A stretch of DNA of 64,000 nt from Brachionus manjavacas. Lineage: Eukaryota; Rotifera; Eurotatoria; Ploima; Brachionidae. The notes under the pieces were generated by a model. It saw nothing but the letters and a program-made list of their open reading frames with translations. It did no database searches and was not told the origin of the DNA. The stretch is from NCBI GenBank assembly GCA_019054805.1, contig JAHQIY010000001.1:1302001-1366000 (forward strand), read 5' to 3'. This document shows positions 11,628 to 21,806 of the stretch, piece by piece. The position numbers were made by a program, and so were the translations under genes. The first letter of the stretch is position 1. Each line of letters begins with the position of its first letter.

Positions 11628-13789
11628 CATATTTTTGTGAAAAAAGGCGCTTCTAATTTTACTTGGGTATGTTTTAGTCAATTATTGAATAAGGCTTAAT
11701 TTATGGCTTTTTTTTAAATTTTTTTGTTGCCTGGATACAAAAGGTAATTGAGCAAAAAAAATTTTTATGGTTTTTTTATTTTTTTTTGAAAATTTAAATA
11801 TATTCATTTTGATTTTTTGTTTTTTAATTATAAATAAAGTTGTCATTTTTTTATTATCTTTTGAGATTAAAAAAAAATCAATATTTATTTTTAATATTTT
11901 TTTAATCCGGCTTAAAATTTTGATATGCAATTCAAATTTTAAAAAAATTTAAAATTTTAAAAGCAAAACTTACTTGACAAAATCTTTGAATTCAAATTAA
12001 AAAAATTGATGTTCATCTGATGATTCATTTAGAATATTTTAAATGAATAATAAAAAATAATATTATACAATGAATGGTTGAGTTGTTAATTTAGCAATTA
12101 AATTTGACATAGTCAATCAACATCAAAAAGAAATTTAATTAATGTTTTCAAGAGAAAAAAAAATCTAATTAAGATCATTGTATAATTGTAGCGGCTCGAT
12201 AAATTCGAGTGCATTTTTTATTTTTTCTCCAATAGCTATAATAAATATAAGTTTTAGATTTTTTTATAATTTTTTCTCTACAATGTTTATTTAGACTAAT
12301 TTCATACAATTTAAGTGCTCATACCTTTACAAAAAATTTCGTAATATTTTTTTTGATTGTTGCACAAAAAATAGTATAAATTTGGCGACATTGAAATATT
12401 TCAAAGTTGAATTTAAGCTTTTAGAAGGTAAAAATGTCAAGCGATCAATTTGAAAGAGAAAAAATTTTTCTTTTTGCTATGTTTATTTTATTTTTTTTAA
12501 TTATGAATATTTTTTAGTATTTTTTTTGTTAATAAAAAAATTCTTTTTATTTAGAAATTCAAAACAGAGATTACTCGATAAAAAGGAGCATTTTCTCAGT
12601 AATCGGTAAAAAGATTCGAAAACTTATTTCTTAGCAACGGAAGTGCTCATAAGAGCTCTTGAAAACAAGCTTTAGAGGATCCGTAATTCCATTAAGTACA
12701 CTGAAAAGTTTAAAAACCATTGAGTACAGTGTCATTTGAGAGTAAATTAAGTCTGTTATTCTTGGGATCAGTGACAATTATGGAATAAAATCAAAAATTT
12801 AAAATCTTTTTTCCGCAAACTTATTTAAAAATTCAAACAACTTGATAAAAAAGAATTTAAAAATTTTTTTTTAATTTTCCGAATAAAATCCCCGAACTAT
12901 TAAATTAAAATGATATTATTTGGGTAATATTTTTTTTTGTGAAAAAAAATGATGAATTATTGGGGCAAAAGGGTTAGTGGATTTTTATTCAATCTGGAGA
13001 AATTTTTTTACCCCTCAAACAAATGGGGTGAGTCGAAATCTTGGGGCAAAATCGGTGAATAAAATTAGCTTTTTTTAATAAAACTATGCCTAAATTAAAT
13101 TTTCAAAAAAATAGGTCACCTAGTATGTCTTAATAAAAATATAGCGAAAACTCCTATTTTTAACTGATTAAAACAAAATTAATTACAATAATCACTTTAT
13201 TAAAAAAATTAAATTTTTTTTACAATCGTTCTTTTTATTCTATGCCCACTGATTCTATTACAGTCGCTATCTGAAACATGAAATATTAATTAAGTGTCAA
13301 ACTTATCAATCAAGGTAATTTTCAATTAATTTTATTCTATATTTCAACAAAAAAAATTTAGTTTATTATTTTATAAAGTGTATTATTATTTAATTTTTGA
13401 GAGAATGCCTTTAAAAAAAATTGCTGTCGGTTTTAATCATCCAAAGAGAAGGTGGTTTCATTAATTTAGGACCATTAGATAAATTTTGTTTATTTTTGTT
13501 TTGTTGACCTAAAATAAAAAAATTTTAAATTTATTTATTTTATAAATTTACTAAACATTGACTGCGTTCTTTATTTTTTGTTGTTTGTGACCTTTTCAAA
13601 TTAGATGATTGAATTTTGACAAAAATTTAAAAATATTAAAAAAATTTGTGAAAAAAATGTGCTGGAATGTATAAAAATGACATAAAGTGTCAATAGACAT
13701 TAGAAAAATTAGAAAATTTTTTTTATTTTAGAATGGCAAAAATGTGAATAATTTGCGAAAGTTTAGAAAATTTTTCCATGACTTAAAGA
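11628..13789. other. AT-rich intergenic DNA
   Basis: Lysine/phenylalanine-rich open frames on both strands around 11682-11952 are by-products of A/T runs. No domain, repeat family or RNA gene recognised. Confidence 0.5.
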
Positions 13790-14065
13790 TTAGCAACTGC
13801 CACAGATCGAGCTTAAACGTGTCTCGTACATTAAGACAATTTTCGATTAATCCATATAAAATAAGTTGTTAGCTTGTCATTTCGACAAGTAAGCTCGGAT
13901 TAGGCACAGTGGTCGAGGTATCTGTGAAAGCTTTCAAGTCAATTATAAAACGTCATCAAAATTGCACAAAAAAGAATGCAAATTAAAAAAAAGCAAATAA
14001 AAATTTCTAATAATTCATTTCGCTTTATTTTGTTTTTTAATTTAAATTTTTTTAATTTTTTTTAG
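13790..14065 (+). promoter_or_regulatory. Candidate promoter/5'UTR region of the TIPE gene
   Basis: A GC-richer island (13790-13960) lies just upstream of the coding exon at 14083. It contains a short hairpin (CTTGTC ATTTC GACAAG) followed by a donor-like GTAAGC at 13889. A strong polypyrimidine acceptor ends at 14065, 17 nt before the ATG. A 5'UTR exon spliced from 13888 to 14066 is possible, or trans-splicing to the 14065 acceptor. Confidence 0.3.
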
Positions 14066-14082
14066 ATTTTTTTAATTGAGTA

Positions 14083-14673
14083 ATGGACGATGAGAACAAC
14101 AATAGCACATTGGGCTCAGGACCCATGAGCGCTCAGTCGCTGGCTTTGCGCATTCAGAAAAAAGTCGCGTCCAAAATGTCAAACAAAAACATGGCCAAAA
14201 TATTCATTGACGAAACTAGTGGGCGGCTCCTGGACAGCTTGTACAAGTTGGTCAAAGAGTATTCGGCAAACAAAAAGCTGGCCGAATCGATCCTCAATGA
14301 TATTATTAAGGTGATTGTGAAAATTGGCATCTTGGTCAAGAATGAGCAGCTGTCCAGCGAGGAAATAAAAAGCTGCGACAACTTTCGTCAATCGTTTCAC
14401 CTGCTGACAAAAAGTGCCCTTAGTTTCTACGAAATCGAGTACACATTCGACCTTAAGCATCTGCAGAAGCTGCTAGTGTCGTGTAAATCGTACATGCATG
14501 ACATAATACGCGGTCATTTGACCGACAAGTCAAAGAATCGCGTCGACAATGTGTTCAATTTTTTTTCCGAGTCCAAATTCCTCGAAGAAATATTCAGGAA
14601 CGCAAAATATTCCAGTATCATGAAGGCGATATTTGAGGATGCGCGCAAATTAGTCGACGAAGGCCTTCTTTAA
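14083..14673 (+). CDS. TNFAIP8: TNFAIP8/TIPE family lipid-transfer protein
   Basis: TIPE proteins are cytoplasmic six-helix proteins with a central hydrophobic cavity that binds phosphoinositides, and they modulate apoptosis and immune signalling. The 196-aa product shows the family hallmarks: SLALRIQKKVASKMSNK (about 19-35), then MAKIFIDETSGRLLDSLYKL (about 37-56), and the pattern continues to near the C-terminus (VFNFFSESKFLEEIF). Length matches the family (about 185-200 aa). The coding region is a single exon. The start at 14083 is the first Met and follows a 3' splice site by 17 nt. A polyadenylation signal AATAAA lies at 14798-14803. Vertebrates have four paralogs and invertebrates usually one, so the symbol stands for the family. 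Confidence 0.92.
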   Translation: MDDENNNSTLGSGPMSAQSLALRIQKKVASKMSNKNMAKIFIDETSGRLLDSLYKLVKEYSANKKLAESILNDIIKVIVKIGILVKNEQLSSEEIKSCDNFRQSFHLLTKSALSFYEIEYTFDLKHLQKLLVSCKSYMHDIIRGHLTDKSKNRVDNVFNFFSESKFLEEIFRNAKYSSIMKAIFEDARKLVDEGLL

Positions 14674-16014
14674 AAATTTAGTTTCAATTTTTTTTTAAAT
14701 TTAAATTTTTTATTTTCAATGACTCAATTTGACATCGAATTTTCAATTTATTTTCCTTCCTTTATTTTATGACATTATTAATTATTTAATTATGTAAAAT
14801 AAATTTTTTTAAATTAAAACGAAAATTTTTCATCTTTTATTAGATAAGATCTACCATTTAAGTTATCTATTTGTTATCTAATATCAACTTTTTTCAGTTG
14901 AAAAATTAGATAACATTTTAAACCAGAATTGGAGTAAATAGACTCAAGTTTTGTGGGTCAAAAAAATTTTTTTTTTGATTTTAATCATCTCAAAGGCTTT
15001 TAAAAAATTAAATTTCATAAGTATTTAATTATTTTTACATAATTATTAATTAATTAATAAAAATCCAATTTTTTTATTTATTTTTTTGTTTAAAAAAGGA
15101 GTTTAAAGATTCATTTTTTTTACTATAGAGTCAAATTCATGCTAAAATTGTTGAGAAAGTTTTTTTCTATTTTTATATTATTGATGTTTTTTACTTTTTA
15201 ATTTTCGTATTTTATTTGAAAATTTTTGTTTAATAAAAAGAAATATTTTAAAATTGATATTTTATTCTGAGCCAAAGATCTGAGGAATTCGGAAAAACTT
15301 TGGCTTTTACAGTCCACAAATGTTTATCTTTACATTAAATTGCATAAAAACTGTTTAAGTTTTACATAGAATTTTTGTAATTATTTTTTCCTTCTTCAAC
15401 TGAAGGGTTCAAATAAATATTCTTTGATTGAATAAGAATGGCATATAAAAGTGATTGTTAAAAAGTTTCTTGTCAGATTTTCCAAGACTTGGTGACATAC
15501 TCGACAAATTTTTATAAAAAATGGAATTTTACTAAATAAATAAATCAAAGCTTTTTTTTATATATTATGTTATATTTATTTAGTTTAGTAATTTAAGGCA
15601 AAATTAAAATATTTGAATTTCATCAAGATCTTTTTTGTAATAAATAATAAAATTTGCTCAATTGTTTTTTTTTATTATTTTGATCTCAGATTTTGATGAT
15701 TTATTAATAAAATAAATAAATGAAAATTAACTATAATTTCTAATAAATTTAAAATGAAAATTTATAAAAACGAATATATTTGCAAGCCCCTTCTTATATT
15801 TTCAGAAATTAAAAAGAAATTAACGAAATTCAATGTATTAATTTTTTGTAAAATATTTTCTTCTAAAAGGACTAAAATAAATTTTATATTTTAGTTCAAC
15901 TGTAAAAGAAAAAAATAATTTTCCTTAAGCCTTTAAAGTTGAAAAAACTTAATATTTTGATAAATTTTGATCTTGAAGTCCACACACACAGACAAAGATT
16001 TTGATTTTTTTATA
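14674..16014. other. 3'UTR then AT-rich intergenic DNA
   Basis: After the TIPE 3'UTR (to roughly 14820) only low-complexity A/T sequence is seen, with no supported feature until the retroelement tail at 16015. Confidence 0.5.
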
Positions 16015-16064
16015 ATTTATTCTGAAGGAGCCCTAGCTCGGTACAGAAAACAAATAAATAAATA
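16015..16064 (+). repeat. Retroelement 3'-tail motif with GAGC/GCTC stem-loop
   Basis: Same motif as 6731-6780 in plus orientation: TTCTGAAGGAGC, loop CCTA, GCTCGGTACAGAAAA, then CAAATAAATAAATA. Confidence 0.55.
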
Positions 16065-16129
16065 TCTCTTTTACACTTTCGGTTCAATAAAAATTATACC
16101 CCGAAAAATTAAGAACCTTGGTAAAAAAA

Positions 16130-16434
16130 ATGGGTAAAATAAACGTTACCAATGAAGTTAAATGTCAGATAATTAACCTCTTAAAAGATTAAACTAAAAG
16201 GAAATAGCTAAAATAGTGGAAGTATCAGAAAAATGTGTGAGAGCCACAAGAAAAAACAGCCCAGGGTATCAGAGGGCTCAAAAGGCGTCTCTCCATCCAA
16301 GCACCTGCCAACTGCGCAAAGCTTTTTCACGAATCGTGTCATCAGAGAGTGGTAAAGCCTGCCTGAGAATAATCGGTGCCTTGACTGTAAATCAGTTAAA
16401 GAACAGACTTAAAGAAGTATCCTGGTAGATTGGT
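16130..16434 (+). mobile_element. Decayed N-terminal part of a Tc1/mariner-like transposase
   Basis: The first frame reads MGKINVTNEVKCQIINLLKD, then a stop. A neighbouring frame continues IAKIVEVSEKCVRATRKN, a helix-turn-helix pattern typical of Tc1-type transposase N-termini. A third stretch (RKAFSRIVSSESGKACLRII) resembles the second helix-turn-helix. Stops and frame changes make it dead. No DDE catalytic core follows. Confidence 0.45.
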
Positions 16435-16488
16435 AACGAGTAAGTATTTCCTCAGCGACCACCGGGACAGCAGCGTCGTCTACACTTC

Positions 16489-16531
16489 AATAGGTTGGTG
16501 TGTGTCCAGGATAGCCACACACCAACCTATT
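16489..16531. other. Perfect 16-bp hairpin, GC-rich for this window
   Basis: Arms AATAGGTTGGTGTGTG (16489-16504) and CACACACCAACCTATT (16516-16531) with an 11-nt loop. It lies about 60 bp downstream of the Tc1-like fragment and may be part of that element or a structured RNA. An (ATT)n run follows at about 16610-16635. Confidence 0.5.
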
Positions 16532-16607
16532 TTTATCGACTATTTTTTTAAATACTCTTTAAAGCAGCTACCATAGACGGCTTCCTTAGTAAGTCGTCTC
16601 CTCAAGG

Positions 16608-16638
<31 letters not shown>

Positions 16639-16794
16639 TTAAAGCTGATTCTTTTATTTCGATTCCAAAAAATTTAGCTTCAAATTAGTTACAAGTTACT
16701 TGATAAGTTATTGAAAAATCATAAATTTATCAGCTTATGATGTTGAAAAAGAAATATAAAATTGGATAATGATTCTGTCCCTATAATCACAGTA

Positions 16795-17512
16795 TCGGAA
16801 TAGCTGCATATTTTAAGTGGTGTTCCACAAGGCTCAAAAGCCCTGTTTTGATTATTATTTTTATAAACAATTTGACTCAAGTTTTATACAACAAAACAAA
16901 AGTAAATGCTGACGATATGAAAGTAATTGCAGCGACTGAACAAATTTGTGATAATTTAGCTTTACAAAAAGATTTAGATTCCGTTTCATGCTGCACGATT
17001 ACGTGGGCTACTGATTTAAACTTAAGGAAATGTCAAATTTTGCATTCAGATAACATTTGTTTTTTGGGTATAAGATTCGATCATAGTTTGAGTTTCAAAA
17101 ATCAGGTAGAATTTCTTTAAAAAAAATTGTCAATTGTCTAAAAATTCCTTTAACAAATCTACTTTGCTCTTGTACGATCGGTGCTAGACTATTCTTCGGT
17201 AATCTTACCAAGATTGTCTGCAACGAATCTAAAAAATTTTCATAGAATTCAAAATTGTGCTTTTAAGGTAATTTTTAGGTAGAATTATCGGGAAAACACT
17301 CAAAACATTCATAAAGTAGCAGGCATTAAAGTACTAGAGGAAAGATTTAGAGAACTACATGAAAATTACTTAAACGATTCGATTCAGAATAAAAATCCAT
17401 TAATTAATGATTTAATAAACGAATACAAACTATTTAAAAGAGGTAGAATAAATAAACTTAAATTCGATACTATTCTTGGTAACCGAAAATAATAGCAGTA
17501 AAAGAAAAAATA
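16795..17512 (+). mobile_element. Non-LTR retrotransposon, reverse transcriptase C-terminal half (dead)
   Basis: SGVPQGS (finger motif) is followed by FINNLTQVL, NADDMKVIA (degenerate YADD catalytic box), LQKDLDSV, W-x-W, and KCQI. After a frame change comes a C-terminal region with RSVLDYSSV, FHRIQNC and a tail ending ILGNRK and stop. This order is standard for Jockey/CR1-like LINE ORF2. Frames are broken several times. The 3' flank is T/A-rich. Confidence 0.75.
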
Positions 17513-17689
17513 AATAAAAGAAAAATTGCCTAATTTTTTTTTTTTTTCAGTTCTTTTCTTTTTTCGTATTTAAAAAAAACATTAAAAAAAAGAAAATATT
17601 TTTTTTATTTTCTAAGGTAAAACTTATGAGATAATAATTTTATTTTAAATTTTTTTTTTGGAACATTTTATATAAGCTTGGCAAAGGAG

Positions 17690-18385
17690 CGAAAGCTCGA
17701 GCCAATATTTATTTAGTTTCGCATGTTGGAAATAAAAATCATCAGTTTGACAACACAGTTTTGAATGAACACGGAACAGAGTCATTAGAGAAAACAAAAT
17801 TAGAAAAGGATTTGGGGATCTTTTTTCAAAACAATCTTAAATGGAGTGCTCCGAGTCCAGTAGAGAGAATTGAGTTTTGGGAATGATTGGGAAATTTTTT
17901 TAATTTTTGAATAGCAATTTAGGTTACTTTATACATTATTGATTAGATCTTTTAAAGAGTATGGAGTTAGTGTTTGGAATCCATCCCCGGAAAAAGACAA
18001 AAAGGAACATGAACAAGTACAGTGAAGAGCAACTAAGATGATTCCAAACTTTAGAAACCATGAGTATGAAAAGAGATTGCCTAGAATTAAACTTACGTCA
18101 CCGAATACTAGAAGAATAAGAGGCGTTTTTATACAAAATTTTAAAATTATTAATAATCTAGAATCTATCAGGTTGGAGAGCGGAATTTGATACACTGAAA
18201 GAAATAATTACAAGCTCAGAGGCCACACTAAGATGCTTAAAAGAGAACTCATCAAAAATTGTCCATCACTTTTCAACTTTATCACAGATAGGGTTGAAAA
18301 TTACTGGAACCGAATACCCAAAAGGAAAAGAGTCGTTGAAGCAATTTCGCTAAAACTCATTCAAGGCAAAACTTGACACATTATT
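17690..18385 (+). mobile_element. Second non-LTR retrotransposon 3' fragment (dead)
   Basis: Starts with a variant stem-loop GGAGCGAAAGCTC, then KLEKDLGIFFQNNLKWS, SVWNPSPEKDKKE (counterpart of the usual VVWSPYxxKDI), RATKMIPNFRNHEYEKRLP, TRRIRGVFIQNFKIINN, and NYKLRGHTKMLKRE, ending near ISLKLIQGKT. This is the C-terminal third of a CR1/Jockey-type ORF2 of a different lineage from the neighbour at 16795. Several in-frame stops are present. Confidence 0.75.
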
Positions 18386-18689
18386 AATGGAACAGAAAAT
18401 GATGTGAAAACAAAGAGCTGCCACAGTCATACGGCTTTAATGAAACTGAATTGCCAAAAAATAGTCCCGATTCCAGACAAAAAGAAAAAGGCAATGGATT
18501 TCTATTAGAAATGTTTTTAAAATTGATTAATTATGGAAAAATGTATTTGACGCATAAAAAAAAAAAAATTTTAGTATAAACACAAAAAAATTTAGTAAAG
18601 TATAAAGATTTAGTCATTATAGCTTATAAAAATTAGTCTCGCATATAATAAAATAAGTTAACTATAAAAAAAAACATAACTTAATCAAT

Positions 18690-18990
18690 ATTCAAAGCTG
18701 ACTTGGCCTTTGGTGGTCGACCACCTCTTTTTTTAACTTGGGTTTCTTCAGTATTACTTAGTTCAACGTTAGCCTTAAGTTTAGTTGGACGACCTCATTT
18801 TTTGTCGGTTCAACAGCTTCTGAATTCTGAAAGACCTCAAAAACTTGATCAACTTGATCAAGATGATCTACTGCAGTAACTTAAGCAATTTCAGATAATG
18901 GAGCCACTTCAGATACTTGAACTCCTATAGAAAATTTTTGATGAAATGTCTTTCTTTTTTTCTCTCGTTGAGGCCGAGTAATGAATTACC
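18690..18990 (-). mobile_element. Fragment of a transposon protein with AT-hook-like tail
   Basis: On the minus strand, over two frames: an acidic/hydrophobic stretch (VSEVAPLSEIA, VDHLDQVDQVF), then GRPTKLKANVELSNTEETQ and KKRGGRPPKAKSAL before a stop. RGRP-type tails close many MULE-like transposases in invertebrates; a related tail occurs at 54993. The identity is tentative. Confidence 0.35.
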
Positions 18991-19090
18991 TTGAACAAAG
19001 ATTTTTTATGCTTTAATAAAAAAAATATGCGATAAAGAAAAAAAATAAAATAATCTTAACTTTTTATTCATTATTTTTTTAATAGTTTAT
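18983..19090 (+). repeat. About 100-bp direct repeat, copy 1
   Basis: Shared with 20608-20720: ACCTTGNACAAAGATTTTT, ATGCTTTAATAAAAA, ATATGYGATAAA and ATAATCTTAACTTTTTATTC occur in the same order and orientation. The two copies flank the LINE fragment and its nested Tigger insertion. Confidence 0.6.
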
Positions 19091-19189
19091 TTAATATTTA
19101 AAATATATGGCTTTGAGTAATAAAACTCCTTTCGCCATTGATATTTAAAAAAAGTGTCCATAAAAAAGTTATATTAAATCAAATAAATT

Positions 19190-20608
19190 AATTTGAATTT
19201 GAAAGAGAAATTGGAAATGTTACAGAAAAACTGTTGTCCATTGGAAGAGCTCATTTGAGACTTTACAAAGTAGAGCTTTAAGTTCAGAACTTCTTGAGCT
19301 TTCAACAAAGAGTAAAAACTCCTCTCAACTTTTTTTCATTTTTCTTCAATAAAATTCCAGATGTAATTACTGTCACCTATCTGGAGACCTAAGTATTCTG
19401 CATTCTGAGTCTGTGATATATTTTGAACATATTTCCAGGAGTAATTGACAATGTCGAGGTGTAGTTGCTTGTATTACAATATCATCACAACAACCTATAA
19501 TAGAAACTTATGGATGCACCAAGTTTTAGATCAGAACATTCATTTACAGTAAAGTATAACGAACACGGATATAACGAAAATTCGTTTATAAAGAAAAATA
19601 AAACACTGTTGTTCAGAACAATAATACTTTTAATACATTTTCTTACGGTTATAATGAAGTACGCTTATAGCGAAAATTCGGTTATAACGAAGCATTTTTT
19701 GATAATTTTCAATGAAATTTTATTCGCTTGTAACGAAAATATTAAAAAATACATTTGAGAAATATTGGTTTCTTAATTTTTAATAATAGAAATCAGCAAA
19801 TAAGTATGAATTTTCTTGAATACCGAAATCTTAAAACTAATCCCTACTTAATGATCAATTAATACTCTGAAAAATCACACATTAACCTTTATAAAATAAA
19901 AAAAAAACAGGATAAATATTATGTTAAAAAAATGTTAGAAAAAACAAAACCAACTAAACGTAAGGTTTTTACGATGCATGAAAAAGTAAAATACATAAAG
20001 CTTATCGATAGCAAACACCAAAACCATCTCCGATTATTTTAAAAAATAAAATATAATTTTTTTTCATATTTATCATTATTATTTCTTTTTTAATTCGTTT
20101 TAATTAAATAAAAACTCAAAAAAAATTTTTTTTTGTCTTTTTCGGATGTAACGAAGTTCGGTTATAACGAACCGTTTTTTGATTCCCCCAGCGACTTCGT
20201 TATAACCGTACTTTACTGTAGTAGGTTATTTATACAAAAGTTAAACAAGTATGGCGATAAAACACCCCCTTGTTTGACATTCTCAGTTATTGACATCATA
20301 TCTCCTAATTTGCTATGATATTTAACTCAAATTTTTGAGAGACTGTAGTAGTAGTATAAAGACGCCATATTCCATTTGGTACGTTGTTAGTAAGCTTATA
20401 GAAGAGTCCATGTGTCCATAGTTGGTCAAAAGCTTTTCTTGCATCTAAGAAGACAACATGAAGTTTTGAATTATTTTGCCTATAAAACTTAATAGTTTCA
20501 TTTACTAAGAAATACGCATGCTTGCATGAAATATTTTTTTTTCCATTTTGGTTAATGTTTATTTTACTAAAGCAATCCATCTTACTCAGTAACAGTGATT
20601 CAAAAATA
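19190..20608 (-). mobile_element. Non-LTR retrotransposon reverse transcriptase, split by a Tigger element
   Basis: Minus strand. Upstream part (20608-20221): TIFESLLLSKMDCFSK, SCKHAYFLVNETI, FLDARKAFDQLWTHGLFYKL, KFELNI, then VKQGGVLSPYLFN and INNLL. Here the Tigger-like element 19547-20218 interrupts. The downstream part (19544-19190) resumes with ECSDLKLGASI, CCDDIVIQATTP (degenerate YADD), LLLEICSKY, EYLGLQIGDSNYIW, and ERSFYSLLKAQEVL. The pieces are collinear on both sides of the insertion. Stops and frame changes make the ORF dead. Confidence 0.8.
19547..20218 (+). mobile_element. Tigger/pogo-like deletion derivative with TA target duplication
   Basis: The ends are CAGTAAAGTATAACGA and, inverted, CAGTAAAGTACGGTTATAAC, with further subterminal TATAACGAA repeats. 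TA flanks both sides (19545-19546 and 20219-20220). Inside, the plus strand encodes KRKVFTMHEKVKYIKLID, a CENP-B/psq-type DNA-binding start, then in another frame NTKTISDYFKK and stop, a typical transposase C-terminus. The catalytic middle is missing, so this is an internally deleted, non-autonomous copy. A relative of its right half lies at 33985-34240. Confidence 0.75.
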
Positions 20609-20720
20609 GTACCTTGGACAAAGATTTTTATGCTTTAATAAAAACTTTTTATTATATAATATAAAATATGTGATAAAAAAAAAAAAAATAATCTTAACTT
20701 TTTATTCATTATGCGATGGT
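20608..20720 (+). repeat. About 100-bp direct repeat, copy 2
   Basis: Second copy of the repeat at 18983-19090, same orientation, lying immediately beyond the 5' end of the split LINE fragment. Confidence 0.6.
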
Positions 20721-21200
20721 TTATTTTTTTATGCGTCTAAACCCCTCGTCCATTAATTATCTCTTTATAATTTTTTTTTGCAGCAAATAAGTATTTTTTT
20801 AGTCTATGAAAAATACAAATAAAATTTTAAAAGCCTCAAAATATCTTTTTTAAAATAAACAATCATTTAAAAATAAGTTTGATATTTATTTAAAAAAAAA
20901 AAAAGAACCTCCCTAATAAAAGCTCACACATTATTCAAATACAAATTCTTTTTTCCAATCTCTAGTTATGTCTTGAAAGAAACTTTTCAAAAAACCAAAA
21001 AATTTAAAGCTGCAACTTTGTAAACTTTGTTCTTTCAACAAAAAAACTAAGACTCAAGTTTAGTACATTTGAGTTTTTTTCATAGTTTTTAGTTCATTGA
21101 TCTGTATCCCAATATATAATATATAAGTAATTTCTTCCATTTGTTAAAAAATATTGACACTGACAATATAAGACAAACATAGAGCACATACGTGTAATAA
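20721..21200. other. AT-rich DNA, nothing recognised
   Basis: No open frame, repeat or RNA gene is supported. Confidence 0.5.
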
Positions 21201-21806
21201 ACTTACCTCAACTAAAACTAACATATTCTAGCTAACTGTGTTTGTGCACTCAAAAGTGGATGCTGGCGACCCCACCAAAACAACGCATTTGCATAAAATA
21301 TTTCACTAATTAAAAAAACTTCAACACGAGTACAAACAATTGCAATCTATCATCACTCTATATGTTAAGCTCATTCTCCAATTTTCCACTTCTTCAAACT
21401 AGATGCAATAAAAACACCAATTTTGCATTCAAACTCACTCTCTCTCTCTCTCTCTCTGTGTCTCTCTCTCTATCTCCCTTTCTCTAGCTCACTAGCAACT
21501 AGTGTAATCTCTGATGCAGAGAAGCCGAGTGTGGCAAGCGAGTGACCGGGCGATCGGACCCATTCTCTTCACCGCCTCACACCCAACCTCATCTCACAGA
21601 CGAACACAACATTTTCAAGCCATCCAACTGCTTGTCTGAACGCACACATCTCTTCACAATCATCCAGCACCATTCACTTTGCTTCTACTCAACAACTCGG
21701 CTCTTTTTCTATGCATAATTTGACATTAGCTTGTTCACATAATACTTCTAGCATTCACTGGACTCTCTCTTTGTTTTAGATTCAAAAACACACACAAACA
21801 CACACA
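21201..21806 (+). promoter_or_regulatory. CHD1 upstream region: CT microsatellite, splice acceptor, CA-rich leader
   Basis: This stretch is richer in GC than flanking DNA and holds a pyrimidine microsatellite (about 21437-21485, CTCTCT with CTGTGT interruption). A strong 3' splice site (CTCTCTTTGTTTTAG) ends at 21779. The remaining 27-nt leader is almost pure A/C with ACACAC repeats right up to the ATG at 21807. It probably contains the CHD1 promoter; no TATA box could be assigned. Confidence 0.4.

Noticed and set aside
11682..11952. Lys- and Phe-rich open frames on both strands upstream of ARL13B
   Set aside because: Products of A/T homopolymer runs; no start context, no domain.
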